From Gymnopus androsaceus JB14 (Eukaryota; Basidiomycota; Agaricomycetes; Agaricales; Omphalotaceae), in the NCBI GenBank assembly GCA_009733575.1, contig ML769420.1, positions 186,001-250,000 on the forward strand: a stretch of DNA of 64,000 nucleotides, in the 5' to 3' direction. Made by a program: the position numbers and the translations under genes. The notes beneath the pieces are model-generated. The model was not told where the DNA came from. It was given only the letters and a program-made list of their open reading frames with translations, and ran no database searches. Positions 1 to 14,093 of the stretch are shown piece after piece (position 1 is the first letter of the stretch; the number at the start of each line of letters is the position of its first letter).

Positions 1-363
1 TGTCACCGCACAGATGTCTTTGACCTCCTCCTAACGCGGGATCTATCCCGAGCTCATATTGTCGACTTTAACCCGTATGCCCCGCATACAGATCCTCTGC
101 TATTTTCATACGAAGAGCTCAAAGATCTTTTGGACATCAATGCGGCTTCCGACGAAACAGTATCCCCTCGCTCCCCGTTGCCCGAGTTACGCGTCATACA
201 CTCTCCCTCGCACCCCGCTGCAAGCAGCAAGGCTCCCGCTAACCAACACAACATGGTTCCTTTCGAGGCGCTGAGCTTGAGCAATGGCCGGGATATTGAA
301 GAGTTTAAAAAAATTTGGCAGGAGAGTATCAAGGAGAGTCTGCAGCCTGAAGAAGAAGAGTAA
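1..363 (+). CDS. CDC123: CDC123/D123-family protein, 3' end (partial)
   Basis: The reading frame is open from base 1 and ends at TAA 361-363. The opening part encodes a stretch with V-D-F-N-P-Y-A-P followed by T-D-P-L-L-F-S-Y-E-E-L, which is the conserved C-terminal ATP-grasp segment of the Cdc123/D123 family. Family members are cytoplasmic assembly factors for the eIF2 translation initiation complex; that role is established knowledge, not visible here. The last ~60 residues are a low-complexity, Ser/Pro-rich then acidic tail ending in a run of Glu, usual for fungal members. The N-terminal two thirds, including the start, lie outside the window. No intron is needed in the visible part. Confidence 0.85.
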   Translation, partial: CHRTDVFDLLLTRDLSRAHIVDFNPYAPHTDPLLFSYEELKDLLDINAASDETVSPRSPLPELRVIHSPSHPAASSKAPANQHNMVPFEALSLSNGRDIEEFKKIWQESIKESLQPEEEE

Positions 364-1057
364 GTAGCAGTAGCGGAGAAGTATCAGTAATCGAAGCCGT
401 TGATCCCAGGTCTCCGACCAGCCCCCAGCTGTTTCTATCCACTTCCGGTCAGTCTGTCTCGATATTAGACAGCTGGAGCTTTCGATCTATTGGGATCATT
501 CAGGTTTACAAGTTTGACAGAACGTTCAACCTTTCGAAAGATTTTCAACAACGCGGCTTCTAGTATCTTTGCGGATCGATCCTTAATACGGTTTAGCAAG
601 TACGGTATAATAGTATACCGACGGACGGCGAGTACCTGATACGCATCGACAAGCGGTGTTTCTTTTGGGTTTTAGACTGCGGTCGGACTGCGGGACCGTG
701 CGACCGGTTAGTAGATCCCTAGCCAGCAAGTCCAATGACGCCCAATTCAGAACTGTATGTGTATATTCATTGGCAATCATGCGATGTTTTTCATTTTCAA
801 ATAACATTGACAAAAATAAGTCTAAGTCTCTTGCCGCCGGAAGTTTATCCGTACACAGCTCCGCCGTATATAAGATGGACTATTTCGAAGCGCGAAGCTC
901 ATCCTCGTACGGTTGATCCCTCAGGTCCTCGGTTTTTCGAGCTTTTCTTTTTGGCTGGACCTTATCCTTGGCTGGACCATTTCCCTGGCAGGACCAGACA
1001 TTTCGAGACGACTCACGACTTCTAATTCCTCTAACGTTCAAGAAATTTTAGGAAATA
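364..1057. other. intergenic, tandem (CDC123 3' / chitinase 5')
   Basis: No coding frame with recognisable homology was seen. The stretch lies between the CDC123 stop and the chitinase start and must hold the CDC123 terminator and the chitinase promoter. A TATA-like GTATATAAG is present at about 863-871, roughly 190 bp before the chitinase ATG. Confidence 0.5.
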
Positions 1058-3683
1058 ATGTTTGCTCTAAAGTTAAATTCTGCAATCTTCACATTGTTCC
1101 TTTTGGGACTTCTTTGTTTGAATGGAGTTTTGTCCGCGCCTGTTCCCTGTTTGTCATTTCTTTTTCCTTATCGGATCGACATTGACTCCCCCCTCCGTTC
1201 ATCCCCCGTAATCAGTTAGAAAGTCAAGGCCATACGTTCCAAGGTCCTCCTGGTCATCGAGTTCGTCCTCTTCAAGCTCATCGAGCTCATCAAGTTCGTC
1301 AAGTTCTTCGTCAAGCTCTTCAAGTTCATCGGAAGGTTCCTCGACCAGCTCCTCATCCTCGTCTTCTTCCAGCAGTTCATCCAATAGCTCTTCGAGTAGT
1401 AGCAGCAGCAGTACTTCTAGCAGTACCCTTTCACCCCCAGTTCGTTTTTCCATTAATTCATCGAACGTTATAATTTAACCCCTCCCTCTTCTAAATCCAG
1501 TATTTTGTTGTTTACAATGATGATGGTTCTACGCCTGCGCCTGCAGTTTCTGATATTCAAGGCTTCAATGTTGTGTGAGTTTTTACAGCCTCCTGACACC
1601 TTGAGTCCAATGTCAATCTGCTACTTTTTTACAGCATCTTGTCGTTCTTGCTTACTACTGGAGCTGCTGATGTGGCGGCTGAGTGGGCAGCGCTTTCTTC
1701 CACTGAGAGGTCCACTATCAAGGCGGAGTATGAGGCATCTGGGATTAAGCTTTTAGTTTCAGCATTTGGATCCACTGAAACGCCTACTACGAGCGGTGCT
1801 GATGCCACTACAGTAGCGCAAACCATGGCTGCTTGGGTGAAGGCGTATGGTGTCGACGGGATCGGTGAGTAAAGTTACGAATTCCATATCCACAGGATGA
1901 TCTCAAAGGACCAAAGATGTCAGATTATGAGGATACCACGGCCATGAACCTTGCTGATGGATCGGCGGAGACGTGGATTATAGACTTTACCACTGCTCTT
2001 CGCGCCGAGCTGCCTCAGGGTGAATACATCCTTACTCATGCTCGTGAGTTGCTCTGCACTTTAGATGTTACTGTGCGTTGATAGGGTTAGCTATGGCACC
2101 CTGGATGGGAGTTGACACAGAATGGACGAGTGGCGCCTATGTTAAAGTCAACGATGAAGTCGGCAGTTCAATTGACTGGGTGAGCTACGATTATTCCGCA
2201 CAATCCAAAGAAGCTAAACCGTGTCGATGTCCAGTACAATATTCAATTCTACAACCGTGAGTTGTCATGATTTCCGTCAATCCATCTTGGCATAACCAAA
2301 TCCTGCAGAGGGTGCTGATGAGTACACAACATGCGACGGCCTTTTGACTTCGTCCACCTCCAACAATCCCAATTCAGCGCTCTTCGAAATCGAGGCCAAC
2401 GGGTTTTCTCTGAACAAGCTGTGAATTGTTTCATTTACCTCTCCTTCTCTTAAAACTTGTTGAACGGTCTTCCACCTAGTGTAATCGGCAAGCCTGGTAC
2501 TTCAGGTAGAATTCTCCCTTTCTTAATTGACTTTTTTTCATCTCAATGTCTTCTCGCCAGACGCTGCTTCGAATGGATACATGGATACCTCCACCCTCGC
2601 GGGTTGCCTTGCAGAGGCAAAAGAAAAGGGATGGGGTGCGTCGTTTCACAGCAGTCTATTAATGCTCTGAATTTTTAATAACTAGAGGGTGGTGCCATGG
2701 CCTGGGAGTACCCCGGTGCTGATGCAACATGGGTTGCAGCTGTGAGAGGGACAGGTAAGTTCTTTCTTTTTATTACTCGAAATATTCTAACGTAGATTTA
2801 AGCGTTCGCCGACGATTCATCGAGTAATTCAACCACCACAAGCTCAATTTCCAGCTCTAGTAGTACCGCCTCTTCATCTACGACATCAACTGAGACGTCC
2901 AGCACATCCTCAGCGACAGCGTCTTCTCCGACTGCTTCCACTGGAGATACCGCATCCAACTCGACTTTGACCGGCACGGGCACCTCTGGCTCTGGGGCAG
3001 ATTCGGCGCCTGGATCGAGCTCCACAAATACCGCCTCGAATGCAGCTTCCAGCTCCAATTCGACTTCGACCGCGGGCACGGGCACCTCTGGCTCTGGGGC
3101 AGATTCGGCGCCTGGATCGAGTTCCACAGATACCGTCTCAAATGCAGCTTCCACTTCAGGCTCTGGTACCGGCTCCAATAGTACAGGCTCAGGAACTAGC
3201 ACAACTGGCTCCAGTACAGATTCAGCTTCGGGATCGAGCAGCACAGATACCGCCCCCAGCACAGCTTCCGCCACGGGCTCAGGTTCTAGCACCAATGCAG
3301 CCTCTGGATCTGGTAGCGTAGACTCTGGGTTCAACTCAACTTCCGGCTCTGGATCCAGTAGTACTGGGACTGGTTGCGCGTGCAGTGGCTCAGACACGGC
3401 TACGGCGGTAGAAATTTTAGCCACTACAGTGGTTGGTGCAGCAAGTACGTCGTTTTTTTTTTTTTTTTTTGCTCATTTTATCGCTTGCTTTGACTGATTT
3501 TCTCCATCAGCAACATCAACCACACATCGGACAAGTGGCAAAGGTCGAATGTGGAGGAAGAGGCGCGATTACGATGACAAGCTAGAAGAGTGGGAGAAAC
3601 TCGAGAGGAGAGGCCCGAATGACCATTCCGACGTGAAGAATATAATGGAGTCAGTCCCACGAAGAACAAGTGCAGAGGAGTAA
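1058..3683 (+). CDS. secreted glycoside hydrolase family 18 chitinase-like protein with Ser/Thr-rich linkers
   Basis: Spliced gene of about 11 exons. The start at 1058 gives a signal peptide (MFALKLNSAIFTLFLLGLLC...) followed by an almost pure Ser linker (about 1213-1455). The GH18 barrel then follows in order: YFVVYNDDGS, LLVSAFGS, the catalytic-strand region V-D-G-I-(intron)-DYED (about 1850-1935), THAPMAPWM, YNIQFYNQG, LNKLVIGKPG, and GGAMAWEYPGAD near 2693-2725. The canonical motif is DxxDxDxE; here it is interrupted by an intron whose acceptor I cannot fix, but Asp and the Glu of DYED are present. From about 2800 comes a long Ser/Thr/Gly repeat region, then a basic tail ending EEF-less at TAA 3681-3683. 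An 18-T run at 3452-3469 lies inside the last intron. The predicted role is hydrolysis of chitin in the wall or of other fungi, outside the cell. Exon borders were inferred from GT/AG plus frame. Confidence 0.8.
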
Positions 3684-4534
3684 TTTATTTTTGTGTACAT
3701 AGTCAATCTATCTATTATCGAACATGCACCAGTACGTCTGAGCGGACTGGGCATGCTATAATTTTACTTTGGGATGTGAATCTAAACATCTCTCTACGCC
3801 AACATGGGAGAAGGAGAACGCGTTAGCTTAGTTCAACCGGGATGTGTATCCCCGCATATAGCTAAACCTATTCTAGGGTTAGAACAGCGAATTGGCAAAA
3901 GAAAAGAGCCCAACCAGCCAGAGTGGCCGATGTGGGACAGGAAAATATTGAGACGGTGCATAAGCCTGAGCCTATACAAGCCGCAGACACCCTTTGTATG
4001 GACAAGGTCGCCGTGCTATGAAGGATCTCCACAGCCCACAAACCCGGGTACGATGAAGGGGCTTGTGCCATCAAGGTAAGTATGAGGTTTGTTAATGAAG
4101 GAGTAGGGTTTTTATACTGAAAAAAGTGTGCACGGACCATTGCATGCTGTCCGATCGTTCACGCGCTGAGAACTTGGGCGCTACCTCGTATCTCCCGACT
4201 TTAGAGTAAAATCCAGCTTTCCGTTCATGCTAGATCCTATATCCTAAGCAGTTATATGTGCAAGAGAAGCACTCATGCCCAACGTGCAGGAACAAACTTC
4301 AACCAAGACCTCCATGACCCGTTCGAGCTCGTTGGCACTTCGAGTTTAGGAACAACGTGAATAGATTGAATTGTGTAAGTCAAGCCGAGCTTCAAGAATT
4401 AGTACATCCCACTGATTTCGCGGAATGCTTGTTGAGAGTGTATCGTACAAAGTTGAGCGTGGTTACTAGTACAATGTATGTACAGTTTAGTTATTGAAAT
4501 ACTATCTTTTTCCAAAAGCGTCTATTAAAAAAAT
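3684..4534. other. intergenic, convergent 3' ends
   Basis: The stretch lies between the convergent chitinase and pyruvate decarboxylase genes. A 91-codon open frame at 3804-4079 has no recognisable motif and is not supported. No repeat or RNA gene was seen. Confidence 0.5.
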
Positions 4535-6995
<2,461 letters not shown>

Positions 6996-7858
6996 CACAT
7001 GTTGAATCGAGCTCAGCTGACTCTGAGATCTTGTACGAGTGTAGTGGATAAGAGAAACAAGTGGGAAATGTTAGGAGATAACAAAGATTAACAGTCTTTT
7101 TATAATCCAAAGTAAGCGCTAGCGTAGCGGCCATTAACGGATAACACATGAACACAGGAAAGGTCTGGACCGTTCTATTAATTCAGGAGTTCAAGTACCT
7201 GGGTTCATTCTACTAGGTCGAGGCTGGAACAGTCGAAAGTTCGAAGATTCTATCAAAACAAAGATATCGTCGCTATAATCTAGTATCATCCTCGAAAGAA
7301 CCATCTAGAACCGTGCATGCACTGAGGTCTGAGCCTAAGCCAATGAGCTGGAAAGATCAAGTATCAGCGAGATTGTACTAGTACAGGAGAACAAGAATGA
7401 ACGAAGATTTTCAGCTGGGGTTGTAGTTTTCGAACCAGGACTTGAGGTCCTCTCACAGACCGCAAAGTCTTTCAAAATCGCGAATGAAATGTGTATCGTC
7501 ATAACATGCATAGATGAAAGAAAAGAAATATGCAAGGAAAGAAAACGAACCTGCAGCTGGGTCCACAATCCAGCAAGCACCTCGACAACTTTTTGAAGCA
7601 TAGAAAAAAATTTCATGACAAGGTGGGAACGGCGGGGGGCGCTTGAATCATTGATGGACACGTGCAACGCGTTGGAAAAACGCGTCCTGTTCAACGATCG
7701 GTTCTGTTCCAAATTCTTGCCTTTTAACGCCCTGATGATCTCTGGGACGGTAAGTCGACCTCATCGTGCCCAGAACTCCCTAATCATAGCCAAATCTAAC
7801 TCTGCAGAGATCTTGATCTATTCTACATCTATTTCACGCAACTTTATTCCACAATCGA
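6996..7858. other. divergent intergenic region
   Basis: Shared upstream region of pyruvate decarboxylase (minus) and the CK1-like kinase (plus). Open frames inside it (for example 7335-7712) lack motifs and overlap on both strands. Nothing else was recognised. Confidence 0.45.
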
Positions 7859-9804
7859 ATGTCTGGCAAGTACGACGACATACCCCGGCAGCTGGGAAAC
7901 TATTGGCTGGGAGAACTTCTTGGCTCTGGATATTCAGGTGATTAAGCTTGTAGCTGCCAGTGCGCCGCTTATTTCTTACCTGCATTCAAGGCTCCATTTT
8001 CAAAGCGCAGAATATCCACACAAACCAGATTGTAGCGTTAGTATAAAGACATTTCCAAGGCAAGTGCTTGGAACTGAACACATTTTGCAGTCTCAAAGTT
8101 CAACGCGTGGATCACGAATGTCCAACCAATAAATATGAACGAGGTTTCTATCCCGCACTCCAAGGCGGCATGGGTATGCCAACTCTGTGGGCCTCTGGAC
8201 AGCAAGGAGCATGGGATTATCTTGCGATTGATCTTTTGGGAGCGAGTCTCGACAGTTTGTATAGGAAAAGTGGTAAAGAGACCATGGATCTGAGAAGTGT
8301 TTGCTGTATTGCGATGCAAATGGTGAGGCGCATGTTTCAATGCATTCGGTCCTCTTTCTAATGAACAAGTTTCACACAGATATCAAGATTAGAGACTATG
8401 CATGCGAGAGGAATTCTACATCGCGATATTCAGTTGGGAAATGCTACCATTGGACTGCCTCCCCTCGAGAAGACCATTTACATGATCGACTTTGGGTTCT
8501 CCAAACGATATATTGATCCATACACACATCGACATATTCCAAATAGCAAAGAGAAGCGCGACTTTATTGGGAATTACTGGTTTAGCTCCGTAGGCGTCCA
8601 CTGTCGAGGAAGGGTGAGTATAGTATGCCTCTTTTCATCATCATCTTCTAACCCTTCTCTAGTCCCCTCTCGACGAGACGATCTTGAGGCCGTCGCGCTT
8701 ATGCTAATTCATCTCCTCACTCCTCGTGGCCTCTCATGGACACGAAACGGTGTCCCAAAGACAGACGCTGCACACGAGATACTAAAACGAGAGAAACGTC
8801 TTGCACGACCGGAAGATATCTGCCGAGGTCTACCAAACGAGTTTGAAGAGCTTTTGAGATACTGCAGAACATTGAAATTCCAGCAATGTCCCGATTATCA
8901 AGAATGGATTGAAGAGTTTAGAGCGTTGGCGGTCTCGCATGGGTTTCCTCCAAGTGATGATTTCATTTGGCCTCCTCCTAAACCGGTAAACAACATAGAT
9001 TCTCTTACGATTTTATCCGTGCTGATACTTATTTTAGGTGTCCACCAAACCAAAGAGCACCGTAACTGCAGCTGAAGATCTGGCGCGCGTTATCAACGAT
9101 CTGGGTCGACTGAACCTCGTCGAGACACAAACCTTGGCTGACCGCACGAATGTTGCTCAAGCTGTCCGTAAAGCCAAGGCTGACACTGGAAAAGATTCAG
9201 ATAAACGCATTATCAGCGTCAGCAGTGGTTCGGGAAGCGAAAATGACACTGTCCCGCCCGCGTTCATATCGCCCAAGGCATATAAACTATCAAAGTTGAC
9301 GGCCAAGGCTTCAGACGCAACCGATAACGCTGCTCTCTCGAATCTGGTACAGGAGTTTATCAATGTCATGAAATCAAACACTTCTCGTACTCTAACCAAA
9401 GATGGATTCGCTTTCCTCGATGCGCTTAATAAACAGTTGGAAGACCCTTCGGTCTTCCTTGCTCCAATGCGGTAAGTAGCTTACGTTCCGAGTTGTCTGT
9501 CTCAACGTGTTTTTCCGTCAGGTCAAAGGAAGATCTGGGGATACAGCGCGAGCCATCTAATGCAAAGCTAGGCGTTGTCGCTCGACTGCGGAAACAAGTC
9601 TCGAATGCGAAAAGTAACAGGGAGTTGGCTGAGATGGTACAAGATTTTGGTAGAGTGACCAATCGAAGTAGTGGGCGGACGATTACCAAGGTGAGGGAAT
9701 ATATTCCTTCTTGGGTTGGGAACTCGTATTGACCAACCTCCGTATTGAAGGATGGATTTGCATTCTTGGACGGCCTTGCACGACAGTTGATAGTTTTGGA
9801 GTAG
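7859..9804 (+). CDS. CK1-family protein kinase-like protein with a duplicated C-terminal module
   Basis: Spliced gene starting MSGKYDDIPRQLGNYWLGEL with a Gly-rich loop (GSGYSGSIF; exons 7859-7937, 7991-8036). Exon 3 from 8091 has the ATP-binding Lys in VALKVQRVDHE. Further on come AWDYLAIDLLGASL, the catalytic loop HRDIQLGNAT, DFGFSKRY, and RRDDLEAVALMLIHLL, all CK1 landmarks. CK1 normally has HRDIKPDN, so the catalytic-loop Lys is Gln here; Asp and Asn remain. After the kinase domain (from about 9040) lies a ~240-residue tail containing two related ~58-residue modules, each ending TKDGFAFLDxLxxQL (near 9400-9440 and across the last intron at about 9690-9800). Such kinases are expanded in Agaricomycetes. 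Activity is uncertain given the Lys-to-Gln change. Substrates are unknown. Confidence 0.75.
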
Positions 9805-10086
9805 CAAATGTATATACATATTGTATCGGTGGTTGTTCGGGGCTGGAATTCAGATGATTCTGGGCTAGCTCGCGACTGTATATAGTGTTGCCGCGACCAC
9901 CCCAACTAGTACGGAAGAGTTGAGTTGCGGTCCCCAAGAAAACGGAGCCCGGCAGGTGCCGACCCCATACTACAAAGCGATCAAAATTTACGCCCCTGGA
10001 TTCTGCCAGTTGTCCTTAGACTTTTTAGAGCCCCCCAACCAACCTAGAAGGCCAATTCGCTCTTTCTCCCCCTCGTCGAAATCATT

Positions 10087-11881
10087 ATGGGTACCGGCAG
10101 AGAACTCGTCGTTGAGCAGGAGCCGGTCGTTATCCCTGACTTTACAGTCAAGGATTTGTTGAGTGTAATTCCGTACGTCCTTTTGCTGCTGCAAACTCGC
10201 TGTGCTATTCGGCTCATTGTTTTTTCTTCTTCTTTAGTGCACATTGTCATAAACGTTCTGCTTTCAGGTCGTCGCTATACATGTGAGGATAAAAGCTCAT
10301 TCCCTTGCTCGCTCTGTACTGATAGTTTTGTTTTGCCAGCTTTATGGATGTTGCGGTTATCACGGCTAGTCTACAATATTGCAGCCATTGCAGATTCGTT
10401 CCTCAATCCCGAGTCCATCTCTCTGCCTCATCCTCTGCTTTACCCTTTCGCTCGTTTCGCCGTCTGGGCTTTGTACACCTTCTGGACAGGTCTCTTTGCT
10501 ACAGGTCTTTGGGTCGTAGCACATGAATGTGGTCATCAAGCCTTCTCGGAATCCAAAATGGTTAACAACGTTGTTGGTTGGATCCTTCATTCCGCGTACT
10601 GTCGTCTAGCTTTTTTTTCTTCTTTTCTCTTCGCGTCCTCACATGTGATTGTCGCGCTCCTGTTTATAGCCTTGGAGTCCCATACCATTCATGGCGTATC
10701 ACTCATGGCCAGCACCATGCTGCTACCGGTCATATGACAAAGGACCAGGTCTTCGTGCCTCCAACCCGCTCCGAGATGGGATTGAAGCCTATGGATCCTG
10801 AACAAGAAAATTTGCTTGGTTCTCGAGTCACTGAAGAGGTCAGCAAGGAACTTTGGGAAGCCCTCGGTGATTCGCCCATTGGTGCCATGATTGGCTCAGC
10901 CACGTACTTGGTACGTATCGATTGTTATGGGTTAATTACTTTCAGCTAAACATTCATTTTATAGCTTGGAGGATGGCATGCGTACCTGCTCATCAATGCA
11001 TCCGGCCAAAGGAACTACCCCAAAGGCACCAACCGTATGTTATGTTTTGCCAAGGTCCCCTGTTTCTTGCATATGTTAAAAACCTTGATACAGACTTCCA
11101 TCCCCGCGCGGTCATGTTCAAGGAGAGGGAATACGGTCAAATCATCGCATCTGATCTTGGTATCATTCTCTGGTTGGCCGGTGTCATTGGAAGTATCTAT
11201 GTGTACGGTTTGAAGAACGTGTTCGTCCTCTACCTTGTGCCTTATCTTTGGTATGTGCCTTGTAAATTCTTCCATTAATTGTCTCGAGCTGAGCTTCATG
11301 CACGTTTATCTAGGGTTAACCACTGGCTTGTGTTGATCACGTTCCTTCAACACACTGACCCTCTCCTTCCCCACTACCGTGCCCCTGAGCACACCTTCCC
11401 CCGTGGAGCTCTTGCGACCCTTGACCGACAGCTTTTGGGTGACCTGGGCAGCGTTATGGGGTGGATCGGAGCACTAGCGACGCATGGTATCTCTGAGACT
11501 CACATCTGCCATCACGTCGCTAGCAAGATCCCTCATTACCATGCGTGAGTTTATTTATCATGGGCTTTCGGAAACTCAATCTTACTTATTTTTTCAGCTG
11601 GGAGGCTGGTAAACACCTTAAAGCTAAACTCGAAGCCATTGGCATGCGCACGGAAGGAGCGCCTGGTGGTTGGGCTGAAGTGTACCGTGTTTTCAAAGAA
11701 TGCAAGGCATGTTTGGAACTCTCGTCTCGGTTAAACTGGGTGCTAACCTTTTTTTTTCTTTTAGTTTGTCGAGGACGAAGGCGATGTTGTCTTTTTCAAG
11801 AATGCCCGCGGTCTCGCCAAGGCTCGTCCTGTATACAACACCGAGTGTCCCAGTGACTCTGGTATCGAACTCGACAAGTAG
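10087..11881 (+). CDS. delta-12 (oleate) fatty acid desaturase
   Basis: Membrane fatty acid desaturase of the ER that introduces the delta-12 double bond into oleoyl chains to give linoleate (family knowledge). Start MGTGRELVVEQE at 10087. The three His boxes are visible: HECGHQAF (near 10523), HSWRITHGQHH (near 10695) and HICHH (near 11500) within ISETHICHHVASKIPHYHAWEA. Hydrophobic pairs flank the boxes (FARFAVWALYTFWTGLFATG; SDLGIILWLAGVIGSIYVYG). The end is GIELDK plus TAG at 11879-11881. About eight exons were inferred from GT/AG borders. Near 10366-10376 the frame must shift by one base to pass from FMDVAVITAS to YNIAAIADSFLNPE. That is either an error or a real lesion; an alternative splice could also be involved. 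Apart from that the protein is full length (about 430 residues). Confidence 0.88.
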
Positions 11882-12039
11882 TCAACTGGGATTTCAAAAA
11901 ATCGTTGACGGGCTTCGGCACTAGATTGTTACTGTCACCGTTTCTTCTCGTTGCATTCCTTGTATCACCGTATCCGCGTAAAAGTCTTAGTAGATGTCGA
12001 TTCTTATAATCCATTAAAACAACATAAATAAGAAGATTG

Positions 12040-13918
12040 TTATTCGTTCGTTAATGATGATGATCGTGGATCTGAAAATATCTCTCCCCAAGCTGCTTCG
12101 CAGCTGTTCAGTATGGAAAGTTCAGTCATGACTATTAGGAGCGCAAGCTTCGTCTTGGTTTGGGAGGCATCCAATTCCTGTCGGAGGAGTGTCAATATTG
12201 AATGAAAAAGTAAACAGTGAGAGACTAGACTAACGTCGATCATATCTCCAAGATTCTCCTGGTCTCTACCATCCCCGATACAAGCCTTCCGTTGTCGACA
12301 GAGCTCTACAACCACAGAGGCAGTTGTTTTCACAAGCAGCAATATTGTATTATTCTCGGGCGCATCGTCGTCGTTGTCGTCAGTCGCCTCCTGTGCGATC
12401 TGATACCGTGCTACTTGCAATAAGAGGGCTAAAATATCATCTGCCGGTATAGACTGAGCACAATTGTGGGAAGTTATCAAGAGCCATAGTTGCCAGGATG
12501 TCTTCCCTTCGCAGTTGATGCAAAAGGTGGTGGCTGAGTCGTTGTTGGGGTTTCCAGGATGGAAGAAGATGAGCTCTGAATTGGAGAAGATCGCTGGGTT
12601 GAATGATTCGACTAGGGTGTTCCATGGTAATCCGAGGGGTGTGTTTTGGACGGGAATCGATGTTCCCGGATGAAGCGCGGTGAGAGCCTGTATCAGATCG
12701 TCGAATTGCCAGTTGATACGGTCATTCTCGTTCACGTCTAATACGAATCCGTATTGAGTGAGAAGCTGCGCGTTGGTTAGGGTTTCGCCGTATGTGTTGA
12801 ATATCTCGGAATGAGGTGGGATTTCGGTGTTGGAAACCATGTCGTAGGATTCATCGTCGTCGTCTTCATCATGACCAGACTCGGGAGCGCCTGCGTTTTG
12901 CATGTCAAGGTCCCGATCGTGTGGGCATTGTTTTAAAGAGCCACATTCTGGACAGACTTGGTATTCAGTCTGTTAGGGGACTAAGTATATGGTGTAACGG
13001 CGTGTAGGAGAACTGAAAGCTGACCTCCAAGTGGACGTGATTCTCATATGTATGGTTGAATCTGCTGAATGTTCATTCGAGTCAGAGGGCTCAAAGGAGG
13101 AGCACTTACGCATCAGCAATCGGAACCATGGAAAGCCCATGATACGCATCGACAAGGAAAGCTCTTGAAGATACAAGGGAATAAGCACGAAAGAATTGGC
13201 GTTGTAAGGATGGATATGGTTTCATCGCGACAGTCGTATTTTCTTCAGCCCAGATTCGGGTCAAAGTGGGGACTACAGTTTCGTTGAAGTATTGGTGTAG
13301 GTGATCCTACTTTGTAGTTCAATCGTGAGTTCAAGAAAGGCTGAAAGGGAAAAGGATGGTGCTCACTATGAGAGGTATGCCTCCGGGCCCAAGAAGTAAA
13401 CGCTCCGCCTCTGTTCCTTTGAGCAATTCAAGAGCCTCGGGACCGTCGTCCGAGGTCCCAGAGTTCCAGAAACTAGGAAGATCGACCAAAGCAGCTGGAA
13501 GGGATTGTAGATATCCATACCATCTCGATCTTGCTCCTCGTTCTCTAAAGTTATCGGAACTAAGAAAATGAAGAAGAAGCAGGCTTGTAAGCCTCACAGT
13601 TCCACAAGTAATCCCAAAGACAATGCGAGCTGGGCTTCTAATCCATAGCTGCTGCTTTCGATGAATCGAGCTGCAGAGCAGGATTTCACAGAAAGTACAG
13701 ATGCTTTTGGGATTTTGACTACTGTAGTATCTGCGGATTAGACTAGATGAGAAAGTTGGAATGGATGGATTCATACGTGTTTCTGAAGGTCCAATCGATA
13801 TTGAGCCAGAATAAACCGCAAGGCCAATATCGTCTGGCACTATTTGAAGTCTTTTGTCGATTTCAATGTTGTTAATTGAACACCAGTTTAGTAGACTGTT
13901 TATCCGAGCAGGGTCCAT
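12040..13918 (-). CDS. SET-domain protein (lysine methyltransferase of the Rkm/SETD6-like type)
   Basis: Minus-strand gene starting MDPARINSLLNWC at 13918. Exons join as SIGPSET|LVKIPKASVLSVKSC ... SLGLLVEL|SDNFRERGARSRWYGYLQSLP, giving the split SET N-terminal core and the I-SET start. Further exons give FLVDAYHGLSMVPIADAFNHTYENHVHLE, the NHxxxxN-type AdoMet-binding segment. The last large exon (12903 downwards) holds FNTYGE-LTNAQLLTQYGFV, the conserved YGE catalytic strand, then a helical Rubisco-LSMT-like C-terminal domain ending SSSLTNE. Between the two SET halves is a small Cys/His insertion (CPECGSLKQCPHDRD) followed by an acidic DEDDDDES stretch. Known relatives methylate ribosomal or nuclear proteins using AdoMet; the substrate here is not predictable. 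No frameshift is needed. Confidence 0.8.
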
Positions 13919-14001
13919 AATAAGTGCGAGCAGTTTTTTTGAAATGAAAAAAAAAAAACAAAAACAAAAAGTTGGGAGGATATATCTGAAGACACCGAAC
14001 G

Positions 14002-14093
14002 CTCCCTGGCTGGGAGTCGAACCCAGCTTTCGCGCGATCAGATTGCAAGATGCTGATGACAGGCGCGTGTACTAACCGATATACTACCAGGGA
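14002..14093 (-). tRNA. tRNA-Asp(GTC) with intron
   Basis: On the minus strand the acceptor arms TCCCTGG (14093-14087) and CCAGGGA (14009-14003) pair perfectly, with discriminator G at 14002. The T arm is CTGGG-TTCGACT-CCCAG. The anticodon stem CGCGC/GCGCG encloses a loop reading CTGTCA, giving anticodon GTC (Asp). About 19-20 extra bases just 3' of the anticodon (about 14034-14054) are a canonical-position tRNA intron. The D arm contains GGTTAGTA, an A-box-like sequence. It lies 84 bp upstream of the SET gene start and on the same strand. Confidence 0.9.

Noticed and set aside
1199..1453. Glu-rich minus-strand open frame
   Set aside because: It is the antisense of the Ser codon run in the chitinase linker; composition is entirely explained by TCN/AGY codons.
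2798..3424. 208-codon minus-strand open frame rich in Glu/Val/Pro
   Set aside because: Mirror of the Ser/Thr-rich chitinase tail on the other strand.
3452..3469. Poly-T tract as evidence of a retroposed copy
   Set aside because: It lies inside a normal GT...AG intron of the chitinase with no target duplication.
3804..4079. 91-codon open frame in the intergenic region
   Set aside because: No motif, no splice context, and a competing frame on the other strand.
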